From positions 1,384,770-1,448,769 of the forward strand of contig NC_037266.1 in assembly GCF_000002425.4 (NCBI RefSeq): a stretch of 64,000 nt of DNA, written 5' to 3'. This stretch comes from Physcomitrium patens (lineage: Eukaryota; Streptophyta; Bryopsida; Funariales; Funariaceae). Each line of letters starts with the position of its first letter. Positions within the stretch are counted from its first letter, which is position 1. The translations under genes were made by a program, and so were the position numbers. Below the pieces are notes generated by a model. The model worked only from the letters and a program-made list of their open reading frames with translations, had not been told where the DNA came from and ran no database searches. Positions 1 to 12,111 of the stretch are shown here, piece after piece.

Positions 1-1417
1 TGAAGTTCATACTTTTTTAAATTCTTAGAGTAGATTAGAATTTTGTTTCAATAACAAATCCTAAAATCATCAAGAAATTCTTAAAAAACATCATTCATTA
101 GATTTTAAAAAATAATTAGTCTATATATGAATTCAAATAATATGAAATTATATTTAAAATACCCATACTTAATTTGAAGTATTATTATCCATTCATCTTT
201 TTTATTAATAAATATTAAGTTATATATTATTTATAGATTTATTTTCTTACAGACCTTTATTTGATTTAGTTGATCTAAAAATCTTGAAATGAATGGTAGA
301 AGGTACATTTTTTTATTGTAATCTTATTGAGTCCTTGATAGTCCATAGACATCTATAAAGTTCTATCTTTTTTCTTTATAAGTAAGATAGAAGCCTCTAT
401 GGGAGAATTAGAAGGACATATGAAGTTTTTAGCCAAATTCTTATTGAATACAATCAACGTATTTTGTAATAGGCTATAGATTAGTCAAAATGGTAGTTGA
501 GCTCTTTTTTGAAGATCACTAAAACAATCATATAGACAATGCTTCAGAAACATATCTATTTTTTTTATTCAAAAACATCGTAATAATCTTGATATTGACT
601 TATAGTATTGATTGTAGTCTTTCTACCATCAAAAATTTATATGGCATATATAACAAAAGTTGATCATTTTTTTGCAACATGCATGAAAGCTCTTGTACCT
701 ATCAATAGGGGTTTAGACATATTGAACTTATGGATTTCTACTTCACTAGCAAAGCCCTAAGTAAACTATTAGAAAAATAAAGGTTATAAAAAATATAGTC
801 TATTTTAGGATTAAATTTTTTTAGTAAGAATATTCTTAAAATAAATAAATTAAAAAATATTTAATTAAATTAAATATTATTAAGCTATTATAATCTTTAG
901 TTACTAAATTGAAAGGAATAATTTTGTAGGTGACATCTTTAGAAGATAAAAAATAATTATTTATTACTTCTACATACATAGATTTGATTTTTTTAATAAA
1001 AGATATTTCTTATTTTTTGACAAAATATTTGTCTATAAAATAGATTGAATTTTTAAATCTAACAAAGCTAATACTTTGTGATTTTTGGACCTAAACAAAT
1101 TTTTACTATAAAACAAGATAAATGATCTAAGAAGAAGTTAAGGTCTTTACTAAATATTATACAAGATCCTAGCTGCATGATCTCTACTTATCAAGGATAT
1201 GAATTTTAAAGAATCAAAATTTTAATATATTCTTACATAACTAAAAAAAATAGATATTCACTCAAACTTAATATAGTACTAAAACTAGAATAGTTATTGC
1301 TTAAGACTAGAAAATTTTGAAATAAAGCAAAGGACTACAAAGGCATTGACAAGAGTGAAGAAGGATTCACTCTTGCCTCCATATATACTATCTAAGTAGA
1401 AGTCATATAGTAGCATT

Positions 1418-2968
1418 GTTGTACTATGCGAAGTCTTGCTCAAAAATACACTAGGCATGTGGTTGTGGAAGGTAGAACAGAAATTGCAACAATTTTTTTT
1501 TTATTCTAATAGAATATTAAATAAACTTTAATTAAACCTTAATAATACTAAATAAGCTTTAATCAAATTCAAAAGAAACCTTAAAGAAATAATAAGAAAT
1601 CCAAAATAAATCTTAAAAGAATCCTAAAGAAATACTAAAATAATCATAAATATATCTTAAATAAATCTCAACTAAGTCCTAATTTAATCCTAATTTAAAA
1701 ATTAATGGAATTCAATCAAATCTTAGAAAAAATCCTAAATCTTAGATAAACTTTTAATCCTAAATCCTAAGTAAATCCTAAATCCTAAATCCTAAGCAAA
1801 TTCTAAATCCTAAATCTTATAAAAATCTTAAATTTTAAATCCTAAATTGTAAGAAAATCCTAAATCTTAAATCCTAGTCCAATCCTAAATCCTAATTAAA
1901 TCCTAACCAAATCTTAACCAACTCAATTCAATCCTAGCATAGTTTAGAACTTCAATATCTATCAATTAAATCATTGATCTTGCTTAGAATTTTACAAAAT
2001 TTTCAAAAACTAAGTTGGTAATAAGCATATAAAATTTGAAGAGAATCGAACTTACTAATTAGAAAAAAAATATCAAAATTTGCTCACGTATCAGCTAGTA
2101 TTTTTTTTCAACCTTGATGTTGATCTTCTAGCACCAATATGTCATTTTTATACCATGTAATTGTTTTTAAAATTCATATACGTGTAAAAAATCAAGTCTA
2201 TTACTCTCATACATAAATTTTATTTCAATCCAATTAATAGATTGTAGAAGATCTTAGAAATCCTAACTATCCTTTAAAGTCTAATTTTTAAGAAGTCAAC
2301 CTACTTGAAATTCAATAACCTTCAATTCAATTGTTTAATCAAATTCAAACTTATAAAATACACTCCAAACAACTATTTTATAATTTTTTAAAATTTTAAT
2401 TATAGATCTACTATCAAACTTATAAAATTTTCCAAAACAAAATACTCTTTTTATTTCACAAATTCCAGAGTCATCCAAAACAACTATGATTTTGTAAAGT
2501 TCTTACAAAATCATTACATAATAAAATCAATCAAAATAAATGCTTTAAAAAATCTTATCAAGTTTGCTCTCAAATTCCACTCTCCAATCTACAAAAGAAC
2601 CTTAGAGTCACTATAGGTGCATAGTTTGTACCTTGGAGTCTGATTTTGATCCAAGTTGACAATTGGACCTCTCTGAGTATCAATTCTTAGCTTTTTGAGG
2701 TAATTTTTGATAAAATCTACTCTTAATTTATTCCTATATATGCTTATATCATTTTATTTTCCAATCTACTTTTTTTTGCTTTATTTATGGTACTAGAAAG
2801 TAAATAGAAGTCTATTTCATAAAAAGGCAGAATTAATATACTTTGGTTTTATTATCTTTTTTACTATTATCTATTTTTTAAATTATTTTCTATAATATTT
2901 TAAAATAAGATATTCTATAATATAATATTTTCTTCTCTTTTATTCATTAGCTATGTTATATTACAACA
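1418..2968. mobile_element. 1.5 kb insertion in the chromovirus LTR, possibly a solo LTR; family unknown
   Basis: This block separates two halves of one LTR: the left half stops near 1417 and the right half resumes near 2966-2970. The short stretch flanking the block appears on both sides (CATT at 1414-1417 and at 2970-2973), consistent with a target-site duplication. The block ends are inverted-like, with TGTACTAT near 1420 and ATATTACA near 2965, which is the usual look of LTR termini. No coding capacity is visible. It contains the TCCTAAA-rich tract listed separately. A solo LTR is the simplest reading; a non-autonomous DNA transposon is the alternative. The exact ends are uncertain by a few bases. 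Confidence 0.45.
1540..1930. repeat. Degenerate TCCTAAA-type short repeat tract
   Basis: About 390 bp is dominated by the words AATCCTAAAT, CCTAAG and CTTAAA. The cleanest run is at about 1760-1800, where the 7-mer TCCTAAA is repeated back to back. The plant telomere unit on this strand is CCCTAAA, so TCCTAAA is one C-to-T step away. Whether it began as telomere-like DNA or as simple sequence inside an LTR cannot be settled from one copy. Confidence 0.6.
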
Positions 2969-3249
2969 ACATTCTATAGGACCTTTGACATGTGTCTAAT
3001 TTGCAAGACATGTGTCTTAACTTGCAAGGCAAGTTTCATATATGTGTGCCATATTATTAGTGTGTACCACAAGCTACCAATATGTGCAATATGTGGCTAA
3101 TTTTTTAGCCAAGTTTTTAACCTATCAATCACTTATAGGCATGTATAAAGATGAAATTATGACCATAAAGCTTTTAAGAAGCTCCTTAGAAGATATTTTC
3201 AAATTAACCTATTTTTATCTATTCACAATATCTAAATAACTATTGGAGT

Positions 3250-3250
<1 letters not shown>

Positions 3251-3283
<33 letters not shown>
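3251..3283. repeat. (TA)n microsatellite
   Basis: An uninterrupted TA dinucleotide run of roughly 33 bp lies directly after the decayed LTR. It has no coding meaning. Confidence 0.95.
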
Positions 3284-3286
<3 letters not shown>

Positions 3287-4334
3287 TGACACTATATGAT
3301 GAAAATATGAAAAATAATAATTTTTTGATTAATATTTTTTATAGATTTATTAAGTAGTATTTTTTAAATACTTTCATTTCTTTTAAATGGCCATAAAATA
3401 TTAAAAATGAAATAGATTAAATATGTAGTAGATATGATTGATTTTAAAATAAAAACAACTTTAAGTTTATATTAAAATATTGTAAGATTGATTTGATTGA
3501 TACTCAAGAGACAACCATTTATAAATCATAGTTAAAACAATCCTCTTGCTACTAAAATAATTATCTAAGACAGAGTATGGAGACATTTAAAAATTATTAT
3601 GCAAAATGGATTCACTATATTTAATTTTATGTTTTGGAAAAAATATTATTTCATTTGGTTTTTAAATGATTTTGAAAGAATTATTCAGAATCAAAGTTTA
3701 TATTGGCAATTAAGATTTTATATAATAGAATTACAGCTAGCATTTTTTTTTCTATTTTATGTAATCTAAATAATATTTATTATTAAAATTTCTTGAATAT
3801 AAAATCAATTGTATAATATAGATATGTATAAAAAATCATGCCATTATAAAAATAAAAATAAGAGATATCTAATCATATATATAAGAAGGTACAAAAGTTA
3901 AGATATTTTAGGATTAATTAGAATTTTTGTAATATCTAAAAATAAATTATTTTAAATAAAATAAAAATTTAAATATTATAAGAAGTCTTAATAGATAATA
4001 TAAATTATTATTTTGAACTAAAATTGTCAATTAATAAAAGAAATGATTTTACTAAAATGACTTCATCAACTTTCAAGTTAGTAGCTAAGGGACATTAATG
4101 TGATATTTTGGCATTTTCATGTAGTTTGTAAGTTGGATTGGACTGAATTTTAATAAAACAATAGAAAATCTATAGTGTTATTAGTATAAAAAGTATCATT
4201 CTAATTTAACAATAAAATTAAGAGGCTTGCCTTGTTGAAGTTTTTTGCATATGATTCAAATCTAAAAAAATTTTAAAAACTAAAAATTTAAATTTAAATT
4301 GCAAACAAATAAAAGTAAGAGAGTAATTAAAATT
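3284..4334. other. AT-rich stretch, no recognisable gene
   Basis: About 1 kb of very AT-rich sequence. No open frame with a recognisable domain was found on either strand, and I could not match it to the other repeats in the window. It is probably decayed repeat or intergenic DNA. Confidence 0.6.
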
Positions 4335-7300
4335 TGTGTTTAATTGTGATTATTAAAAATAATATTTTTAAATACTTAAAATTGATATTAAAATAAATTT
4401 AATTGGAATTAGAAAAAAGAGTCAAAGTTAAGAAAATAAAACATCAATTAAAGAATATTTATAATTATGTAAGAATAATAAGTATTTGATAAAGGATATC
4501 CTCTTAGTTAGTGAAACATGAAAAGATTCTAGAATCATAAGATATCTTCATACTAAGTTAGATGCCAAAAGATCCAACAACCATGTATATAAAAGTCAAA
4601 GCATGAAAGTTATTTTTTAAGACAACAGTCATTACTTATAAGTAATGGATGTTGAAACTGAGAGATATCTTATTCCATATTCTTTTTGTGTGTAACTTTG
4701 TTGATGCTATGTATTTTTACTTCAAAATTCTTTTTAATGAATTGATTATGGACCCACTTACCTTTAATTGTGAGTATTGAAGTTCTCTAAAGTCTTTTTT
4801 GTTATGAGAAGTAAATCTTCTAGTTATTATTGGTGTTACAATTTGAAATCTTTTAACTCTACTTTTATACCTAGTTATTGATGTAGTTTTACTCTTACTT
4901 ATTGTTAAATACATTTATAGTCTTGAAAATTATTAAGTACTTTAGTATGATGTTTTAAATACAAGTATTGTATTTCATTGCTTAATTACATCATTGGAAT
5001 ACTAATATTATACTTTCATATGCTTAAGCTCAAAAAAAAATCTTCTTATAATAATAAGAGGTGTTATATAAAAATAAAAATGATTAAAGAGTAGCAAAGC
5101 TTATAAAAATAGTTTAAAAAGAATACAAGACTTATTAGAAGTCTTATGAATGAAGTTAAGAGTGACTCAAGAGTAAAATTACTAGTTTACTTATAAAGAA
5201 GCCATTTTGGATTTCTAAGGTAGCAATATATTCTTGTTGATTATAAGAACTCTATCTTTTCTTTTCTTGATTTTCTTTGATATACTACTTCTTTATATAT
5301 GGCTTTAAGTGAGAATAAAGGCTTAAAAATGATTGAGAAGTTAAGAGGTGATAACTTCTACTACTAGAACAAAACAAAAATGAAGTTATTTAGGCTTCAT
5401 TGGATCTTTATGATTTTCTTAATAAAAGGAAAGAGCATACAATGAATAGTGCTCATGTCAAGGTGATGAAGGAGTAAAAACATTGTGAATAGAAGGTTTT
5501 TGGAATGATTGCAACAAATCTTAATAATGCCAATTTTTCGAATATAATTACTTGTAATGGATTATTAAAAGCATAGAAGAATAGAAATCTTGCCAACATT
5601 CTACAAACAGGTAGGAAGTTCTTAATGGTAAAGATAAAAGAAGATAATGACCTCATAGCTCATGTCAATAAAATAAAAGCACTTGCAATCCAATTAGTAA
5701 TTATTGACACTCTAATTGATAATAGAAAAAATATATTGATGTTATTCATGAGTCTTTTAAAGTCCTACAACTATATTAATATGGCATCAAAGTCTATCAA
5801 TATGAAGGAACTTACCATGAATTATGTCAGTCAAGACTTATCTATAAAGTAATTAAAAAAAATAAAAATAAAAAAAAACTTCAAAATGAAGGTTCTATTC
5901 TATTTTTAAGATACGACAAAGATAGATATTTTTATAAATATGATAATTCATAGAAAAATATTAAAAATTACTATATTTATAAAAAAATATTTTACAAAGA
6001 CTTCCTACAAATCCAAGAAGAATAATAAGAAAAATATAAACAATATTCATAATAATTCTAATAGAAATGACATGTATCTAAAACAAGTAAAAAAGCTTTT
6101 ATAATTGCCATGTCTAAATATATTATAGATTCAAGTGATATTAAGCATATCATATTATACAACTATTTATTTGACACTTATCAAGCAACTCTAGCAATAA
6201 AAATTTAATTGAGAAACAATGGCATAGTATAAGCCATTAGAATTGGTTCTACTATGATGAAATTTTTTGTGAAGGACCAAAGCAAGACAATTAGATTAAA
6301 AAGTCTTATATATACCAAAGATCAAAAAGAACCTTTTTTTGGTGAAAAAACCTATATCACATAATTATAAAGTTTAATTTGATATAAATAGGTATTTTGT
6401 GAAGACATTAAATAGCCAACATATTCTATAAAGGCCTTATACATGGCAACCTCTACATCATCAATTATAAGAAGGTGAATGGAATGAAATTAGTTGTACT
6501 TGTTGAGTTTCCACTAAATCAAGATAATTTTGAAATTTGGCATCAAAAAATTCATCATTTAAATATCAAAAGTATAAAACAATTCTAATTTATGATAAAA
6601 GGCTTGGATCTTAGTCGATTTAGTCAAAATGCCATGTCACTTATATATGACAATGAAAATATTTTAAAGCATTTGAATAAATTTTTGAAGATTCAAGGCA
6701 TTGTAGGACAAACCTCTATTTTTTACACTCTACAACAAAATAGAGTTGCTATAAGAGCAAATCACACCACTATAAAGATAGCAAAGAGTATGCTTCATGT
6801 ATAAAACCTTGAGTATGAATATTAGGCCAAAGTCATGGTTAGTGTAATGTATATAAAAAATAAGTGATCTTTAAGTACATCCACATTAATAGCTCTATTA
6901 AAAGCTTAAAATAATAAAAAATCTTGTATTTTATATATGAAGATTTTTGAATACATTACTTATGCAAAAATATCAAACTATATAAGATTTAAATTTGATG
7001 CAAAAAATTAAATAAAATAAAAATATATATATTTATTGGATATTATGAAGATATTAAGATTTATAGATTATTATATTTAGAAACCAAAAAGATCATCAAG
7101 AGTTGTGATATAAAATTTTTGAAGTATAAAAATATTTGTAAGCACTTGGAGATGTGTCCAAATAGAAATAATGATGTGTTTGTGGATACATCTTCAATTC
7201 TAGCAAATAAAGAAGAAAAAAAATGATAAAAATAGAGATGGTTGAAATATAAGTCAAAATGGAGAGTCAATGAAGGTAGATCAAAGTATATTTAGAATTG

Positions 7301-8026
7301 TTAGAACCAACAATGAAGATAATCAAGATACTGAAGATGTTGATGATGAAGAGTACCAACCTCTGAATGTAAAGAGACAAGCTTTAAGAAAGAAAAAGAT
7401 TGCAAGTGACCTTAAAAAGCATGAAGGTGAATCTTTATTAAGTAAAAGGAGATTTTTTATGAGAAATAGAAAATAACTTGGTGAATGATCATAGAACCAT
7501 ATCTTTTTTTTAAGTAAATAAAGAACATACCAATATTATACTTCTTATTGATCCATTGAATATGTATGATGAATTGAAGTCTATAGATACTATAAAATAG
7601 GAGAATACCATGAAAAAATTATACAAATCATTTATAGAAAATGGAACATAGGAGATGATTCAACTTACATCAAATCAAACTTTAATTAATTGTACGTGGA
7701 TATTTAAAGCCAAAAACAATGTAATGGATAATGTTATGAAATATGAGTTTAGATTGGTTGCCAAAGCCTATTCATTAATTTTTGGCATTGATTTCAATGA
7801 GATGTATGCTTCTATGGATAATTTTACTACCATTAGAATTATTATAATAAATTGAAACAACAATGGATATAGAGATGTATCAAATGGATGTGAAGATGGC
7901 TTTCTTGAATGGAAATTTGAAAAAAGATATTTATATAGATCAATCTCAAGGATTTGTTGTAGAAAAAAAATAATATTTTGTTTATAAGTTCAAGAAACCT
8001 TTGTATAGGCTAAAAAAATCATTAAT
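4335..8026 (+). mobile_element. LTR/Copia fossil 1 (5' LTR, gag, part of pol)
   Basis: A Copia element in the plus orientation. The 5' LTR is at about 4335-4740 (left end uncertain), followed by an initiator-tRNA-like primer site at 4744-4757. The gag start region is near 5301 and matches the gag N-termini of the copies at 9052 and 42860. A CCHC-type region lies near 5960, integrase-type sequence runs from about 6170 to 7100, an acidic linker is near 7290-7470, and the start of reverse transcriptase runs from about 7650 to 8000. It stops where Copia 2 begins, and its own 3' end is not found later in the window. It is strongly decayed, with dozens of breaks, and is among the oldest Copia copies here. 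Confidence 0.8.
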
Positions 8027-11000
8027 TATTGAAGTAAAAATGAAAGAAGAATAAATTATCTCCTAGAGGATATTACCTTATGTAAGTTGTTAATGGTCAA
8101 AGGATTGACTCTTGATATATAGAAATGGCATCCTATGGATATAAGATAAGATCAAGGACAAAGAGTCAAAGTCAAGGAAATAAAGTATGAACTAGAGAAT
8201 ATCTATAAACTAGATAAGAGTAATTAGTATTTAACATAGAAAACCTTTGTGTTAGTAAGATGCCAAAGAATCCAAGGACCATAGGATACCCTTGAGGTAT
8301 GTTAGATAACAAAAGATCTTAGAACCAAGGATCTTATTTGTGAAAGTCAATGAGTAAAAGTTGTCTTATAGGGCACCAACAACAACCTATAAGTATTGGA
8401 TATTGGAAGTAAGAAATAACTTCTTCCATATCTTCTTTGTCTACAACCTTGTTGATGCTATATGTTGTGACTTCAAAATTCTATTTCTTCAATAGGTTAT
8501 GGACCCACTCACCTTTAGTTGTGAGTTTTGAAGTTCTTTGAAGTTGTTTTCTTGTTATGAAGAGTAAATCTTATGGTTGTTGCTGATGTTAGAGTTTGGT
8601 ATCTTCTAAATTTCTTTTTGTATCTACTTGTTGATGTAGTTATGTTCTTACTTGTTATTAAATGCATTCATGATCTTAGAGATTGTTATATACTTTATTA
8701 TGTTATTTTAGAACATTGGTAGTATGTTTCTTTGCTGACCTAACTCATTGAAATACTAACATTAAACTTTCATATGCTTAAGTTCCTAATAGATCTTCTT
8801 ATAATCAAAAGAGGTGTTATGAGATATAAGAGATGATAAAAGAGTGGCCAAACTTTTAAGAAAGGTTTCGATAGTGTTTAAGACTTATGAGAAGCGTTAT
8901 AAGTGAATTTGAGAGTGATTAAAGAGTGAAATCATAAGTTTACTCATAAAGAGAGCATTTTGGGTTTCTAAGGCAACAACACCTTCTTGTTGATTTTGAA
9001 AGTTCTATCTTCTCTTTTCTTGATTTTCTTTGATACACCCCTTCTTTAGACATGGCTTCAAGTGAGGGTGAGGGTTTGAGAGTGATTGAGAAGTTTAGAT
9101 GTGACAACTTCTACCATTGGAAGAAAAAAATGTAACTTTTGTTGGCTTCATTGGACCTTTGGGATATTATTGATAAAAGTAAAGAGCCTCCTAATAATGA
9201 TGCAGATGTCAAGGTGAAGAAAGAGCACCAATAACATGAAAGGAAAGCTTTTGGTATGATTGCAATAAATCTTGATGATGCCAACTTTTCACATATAATT
9301 GCTTGTAATGGACTAGCAAAAGCCAAGAAGACTCTTTATAACATCTATGAGAGTAGAAACCTTGCTAATATTCTATGGACAAGGAAGAAGTTCTTAAAGA
9401 TAAAGATAGAAGAAGGAGATGACCTCATGGCTCATGTCAACAAGGTTAAAGTACTTGCAAATCAACTAGCACTTGTTGACATGCTAATTGATGATAGAAA
9501 AATTGTGTTGACATTGCTCATGAGCCTTTCTGAATCCTACAACTACCTCATTGTGGTATTGGAGTCTATCAACATGAAAGAGCTTATCATGAATTATGTC
9601 ACGTCAAGACTTGCACATCAAGTAACCAAAAAGAAAGAAAAGGAGCTTCAAAGTGATGATGAGGTTCTATTCTCAAGACAAGGCAAAGGTAGCTTTCTAC
9701 ACCAACGTGATAATTCAAAAAGTAGCATAAAGAATTATTATTTGTATGGAAAACTAGATTATTTTACTAGAAATTGCTACAAAGCCAAGAGAGGAGCTAG
9801 AGAAAATGTAAATAATGCTAGTGATAGTTTTGGTAGAAATGATTATCCTTTTATGGCATGTGAAGGAGCCTCCATAGCTGCCATGTGTAAATGGATTATA
9901 GATTCGAGTGCCACAAAGCACATGACACCATACAAATGTTGATTAGACACTTATGAAGCAATTTCAGCAACAAAAATATGGTTGGAAGATAATGGCATGG
10001 TACAAGCCATTGGAATTGGCTCCATTGTAGTGAAGATTGTAGTGAAGATCCAAATCAAGAGGATCAGATTGAAGGAAGTCTTACATGTGCCAAAGATGAA
10101 GAAGAATCTTCTTTTGGTGAGCAAACTTGTATCACATGGTTGTAAAGTTCAATTTTACATGGATGGATATTTTATAAAGACGTTAAATGGACAATATGTT
10201 GCAAAAGGCCTTAGAAATGGCAACATCTACTTCATCAATTCTAAAAAAGTGAATGGAATTGAAGTGGCAGTTTATGTTGATTTTCTACAAAATCAAGCAA
10301 GTTTGGCATTTGGCATCAACAACTTGGTCATTTAAATGCCAAAACCATGAAGGAGTTCCAATCTATGGTAAGTGACTTAAATCTTAGTGAATTCAGTTAT
10401 AATACTATGACACTTGTTTGTGAAGATTGTATCCAAGGCAAAGAACAAAGGGCTTCATTTCCAAGTGGAATTACAACATGTACAAGTAAATTGTTAGAGA
10501 TGGTTCATTTTGATGTTTGTGGACCAATGAAGACACCATCAATTGGAGGAGCAAGATATTTTATAATATTTATTGATGATTTTTAAAAAAAGATGTGGAT
10601 ATACATCATTAAAGCTAAGAATGAATGTTTCTCAAGGTTTAAAGAATTCAAGGCATTTGTAGAGAAGCAATGTGAGTACAAGATAAAAGTATTATACATG
10701 GACAATGGAGGTGAATACACGTCAAAGTCTTTTGATGAATTTTTGAGAAATCAAAGTATTGCAACTCAAACCTCTATTCCTTACATTCCACAACAAAATG
10801 GAGTTGCTGAAAGAATAAATTGCATCATTATAGAGATGGCAAGGAGTATGCTTTATGCACAAAACCTTTGACATGAATATTGGACAAAAGTTGTGGCTAA
10901 TGTAGTGTATATATGGAATAGATGTCTAATAAGTACACTCACATCAATGACTCCACAAGAAGCTTGGAATAGTAAGAAACCTTGTGTATCACATATGAGG

Positions 11001-11690
11001 ATCTTTGGATGCATTGCTTATGCAAAGGTACCAAATTGTATGAAGTCCAAACTTGATGCAAAAGGAACAAAATGTATATTTGTTGGATAGTGTAAAGGTA
11101 CCAAAGCATATAGGCTCATAAGTTTAGAAACCAAGAAAATCATTAAAATTCGTAATGTAGAGTTTTTGGAATACAAGATTGCTTGTGAGTACTTGAAGAT
11201 GTGTTCAAGTGGGAGCAATGGTGTGTTTATAGACAGATCTTTAAATTCAGCAATGGAAGAAGGAGAAGAAGAAGAACATGATGATGATAGTGAAGATGGT
11301 GGAATTTCTAATCAAGATGAAGAATCAAAGAAGGTAGATCATGAAGTGCCTACAATTGCTAAAACCAGCAATGAGACAATCAAGATGTTGAAGATAATGA
11401 TGGTAATGAGGAGTACTAATTTTTAAAAATGAAGAGAAAAGTTTTAAGAAAAAACAAGATTGCAAGAGCTATTGGAGTGCATGAAGATGAATCTTCATCA
11501 AGTGAAAGGAGATATCTTTTAAGAGATCAAAAACAACTAGTTGCATGGTGGAAAAACCACATCTTTCTACAAATAAGTGAAGAACATGTAATTATTGTAC
11601 TTCTTGCTCATCCATTGAGTTTATGTAATGCAATGAAGTCCAAAGATACTATGAAGTGGGAGAATGCTATAGAAAAAAGATACAAAATAC
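8027..11690 (+). mobile_element. LTR/Copia fossil 2, inserted in Copia 1 and entered by chromovirus B
   Basis: The 5' LTR is at about 8027-8494 and the primer site at 8495-8508. Gag begins at 9052 with the family N-terminus (MASSEGEGLRVIE in the sister copy). A zinc-knuckle remnant is near 9740, and an aspartic-protease region near 9890-9930 (reads IIDSSATKHMT). Pre-integrase and integrase core span about 10320-10870, with the motif DNGGEYTSK, followed by an acidic linker at about 11230-11340 and the beginning of reverse transcriptase up to the insertion point of element B at 11690. The remainder of pol and the 3' LTR do not reappear after B. It is better preserved than Copia 1, broken at roughly ten to fifteen places. 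Internal polyprotein order is PR-INT-RT, as in Copia. Confidence 0.88.
8495..8508 (+). other. Copia primer-binding site, half-tRNA initiator-Met type
   Basis: Directly after the LTR the sequence reads GGTTATGGACCCAC. The better preserved copy at 34679-34692 reads GGTTATGGGCCCAC, which is complementary to the anticodon stem-loop of plant initiator tRNA-Met rather than to its 3' CCA end. This is the arrangement known for Drosophila copia, which is primed by a 5' half of tRNA-iMet. The tRNA match is from memory of that tRNA, not from a search. Confidence 0.6.
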
Positions 11691-12111
11691 TATTAGGAAC
11701 ATAGTCCTTAGAACCTTCTAGAGATAAGTTTCTAGAACCTTCTAGAGACAAGCTTCTAGAACCTTCTAGAAGCAAGTCTCTGAAACCTTCTAGAAGCTTT
11801 TTAGTTAGTAGAAGATGTTAGGGACATAGTCCTTAGAACATTCTAGAGATAAGTTTCTAAAACCTTCTAAAAGCAAGTCTCTGGAATCTTCTAGAAGCTT
11901 CCTAATTAGTAGAAGTTATTTGAAAAGCTTCCTAAATAGGAGTATATATTGGAATCGAGGCTGAAGAGTTCTTCAGTCTCGACAACACATCTTTTGGAGC
12001 TCTAGCTCACCTCTCTGGTATTATTCTTGTATTCATCTGATTAATCCAGTTCTTGCCAGTTCTTCTTGAACTTCTTAGTAGATATCAAGTCTGTATTCTG
12101 TGTCCGTGACA
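11691..12111 (+). repeat. 5' LTR of chromovirus B
   Basis: A 421 bp LTR ending in CCGTGACA, paired with 17466-17896. Its first ~120 bp are repeated in tandem: the opening GGAACATAGTCCTTAGAAC recurs as GGGACATAGTCCTTAGAAC near 11820. It is rich in CTTCTAGAA words. The TATA-like string GTATATATTGG near 11942 is a plausible promoter element. Confidence 0.88.

Larger units (their letters stand above)
1..3240 (-). mobile_element. LTR/Gypsy chromovirus fragment (A family), 5' part, continues past left edge
   Basis: Positions 1 to about 1215 align by eye, in the same order and orientation, with the reverse transcriptase-to-protease part of the better preserved minus-strand chromovirus at 17965-22893. 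Shared landmarks include the polymerase region near 60-120 and 310-560 and the protease-side stretch near 930-1200. From about 1245 to 1417, and again from about 2966 to 3240, the sequence matches that element's LTR, split by an inserted segment. This is therefore pol plus a 5' LTR, with gag not seen. It is heavily decayed, with dozens of breaks, and is older than the copies at 12-23 kb. Its 3' half lies outside the window. Boundaries are approximate. Confidence 0.72.

Noticed and set aside
1540-1930. CRISPR-like array
   Set aside because: The units are 7 bp simple repeats without regular spacers, in a plant nuclear context.
3042-3239. 65-residue open frame
   Set aside because: It lies within the right half of a decayed chromovirus LTR and is not coding.
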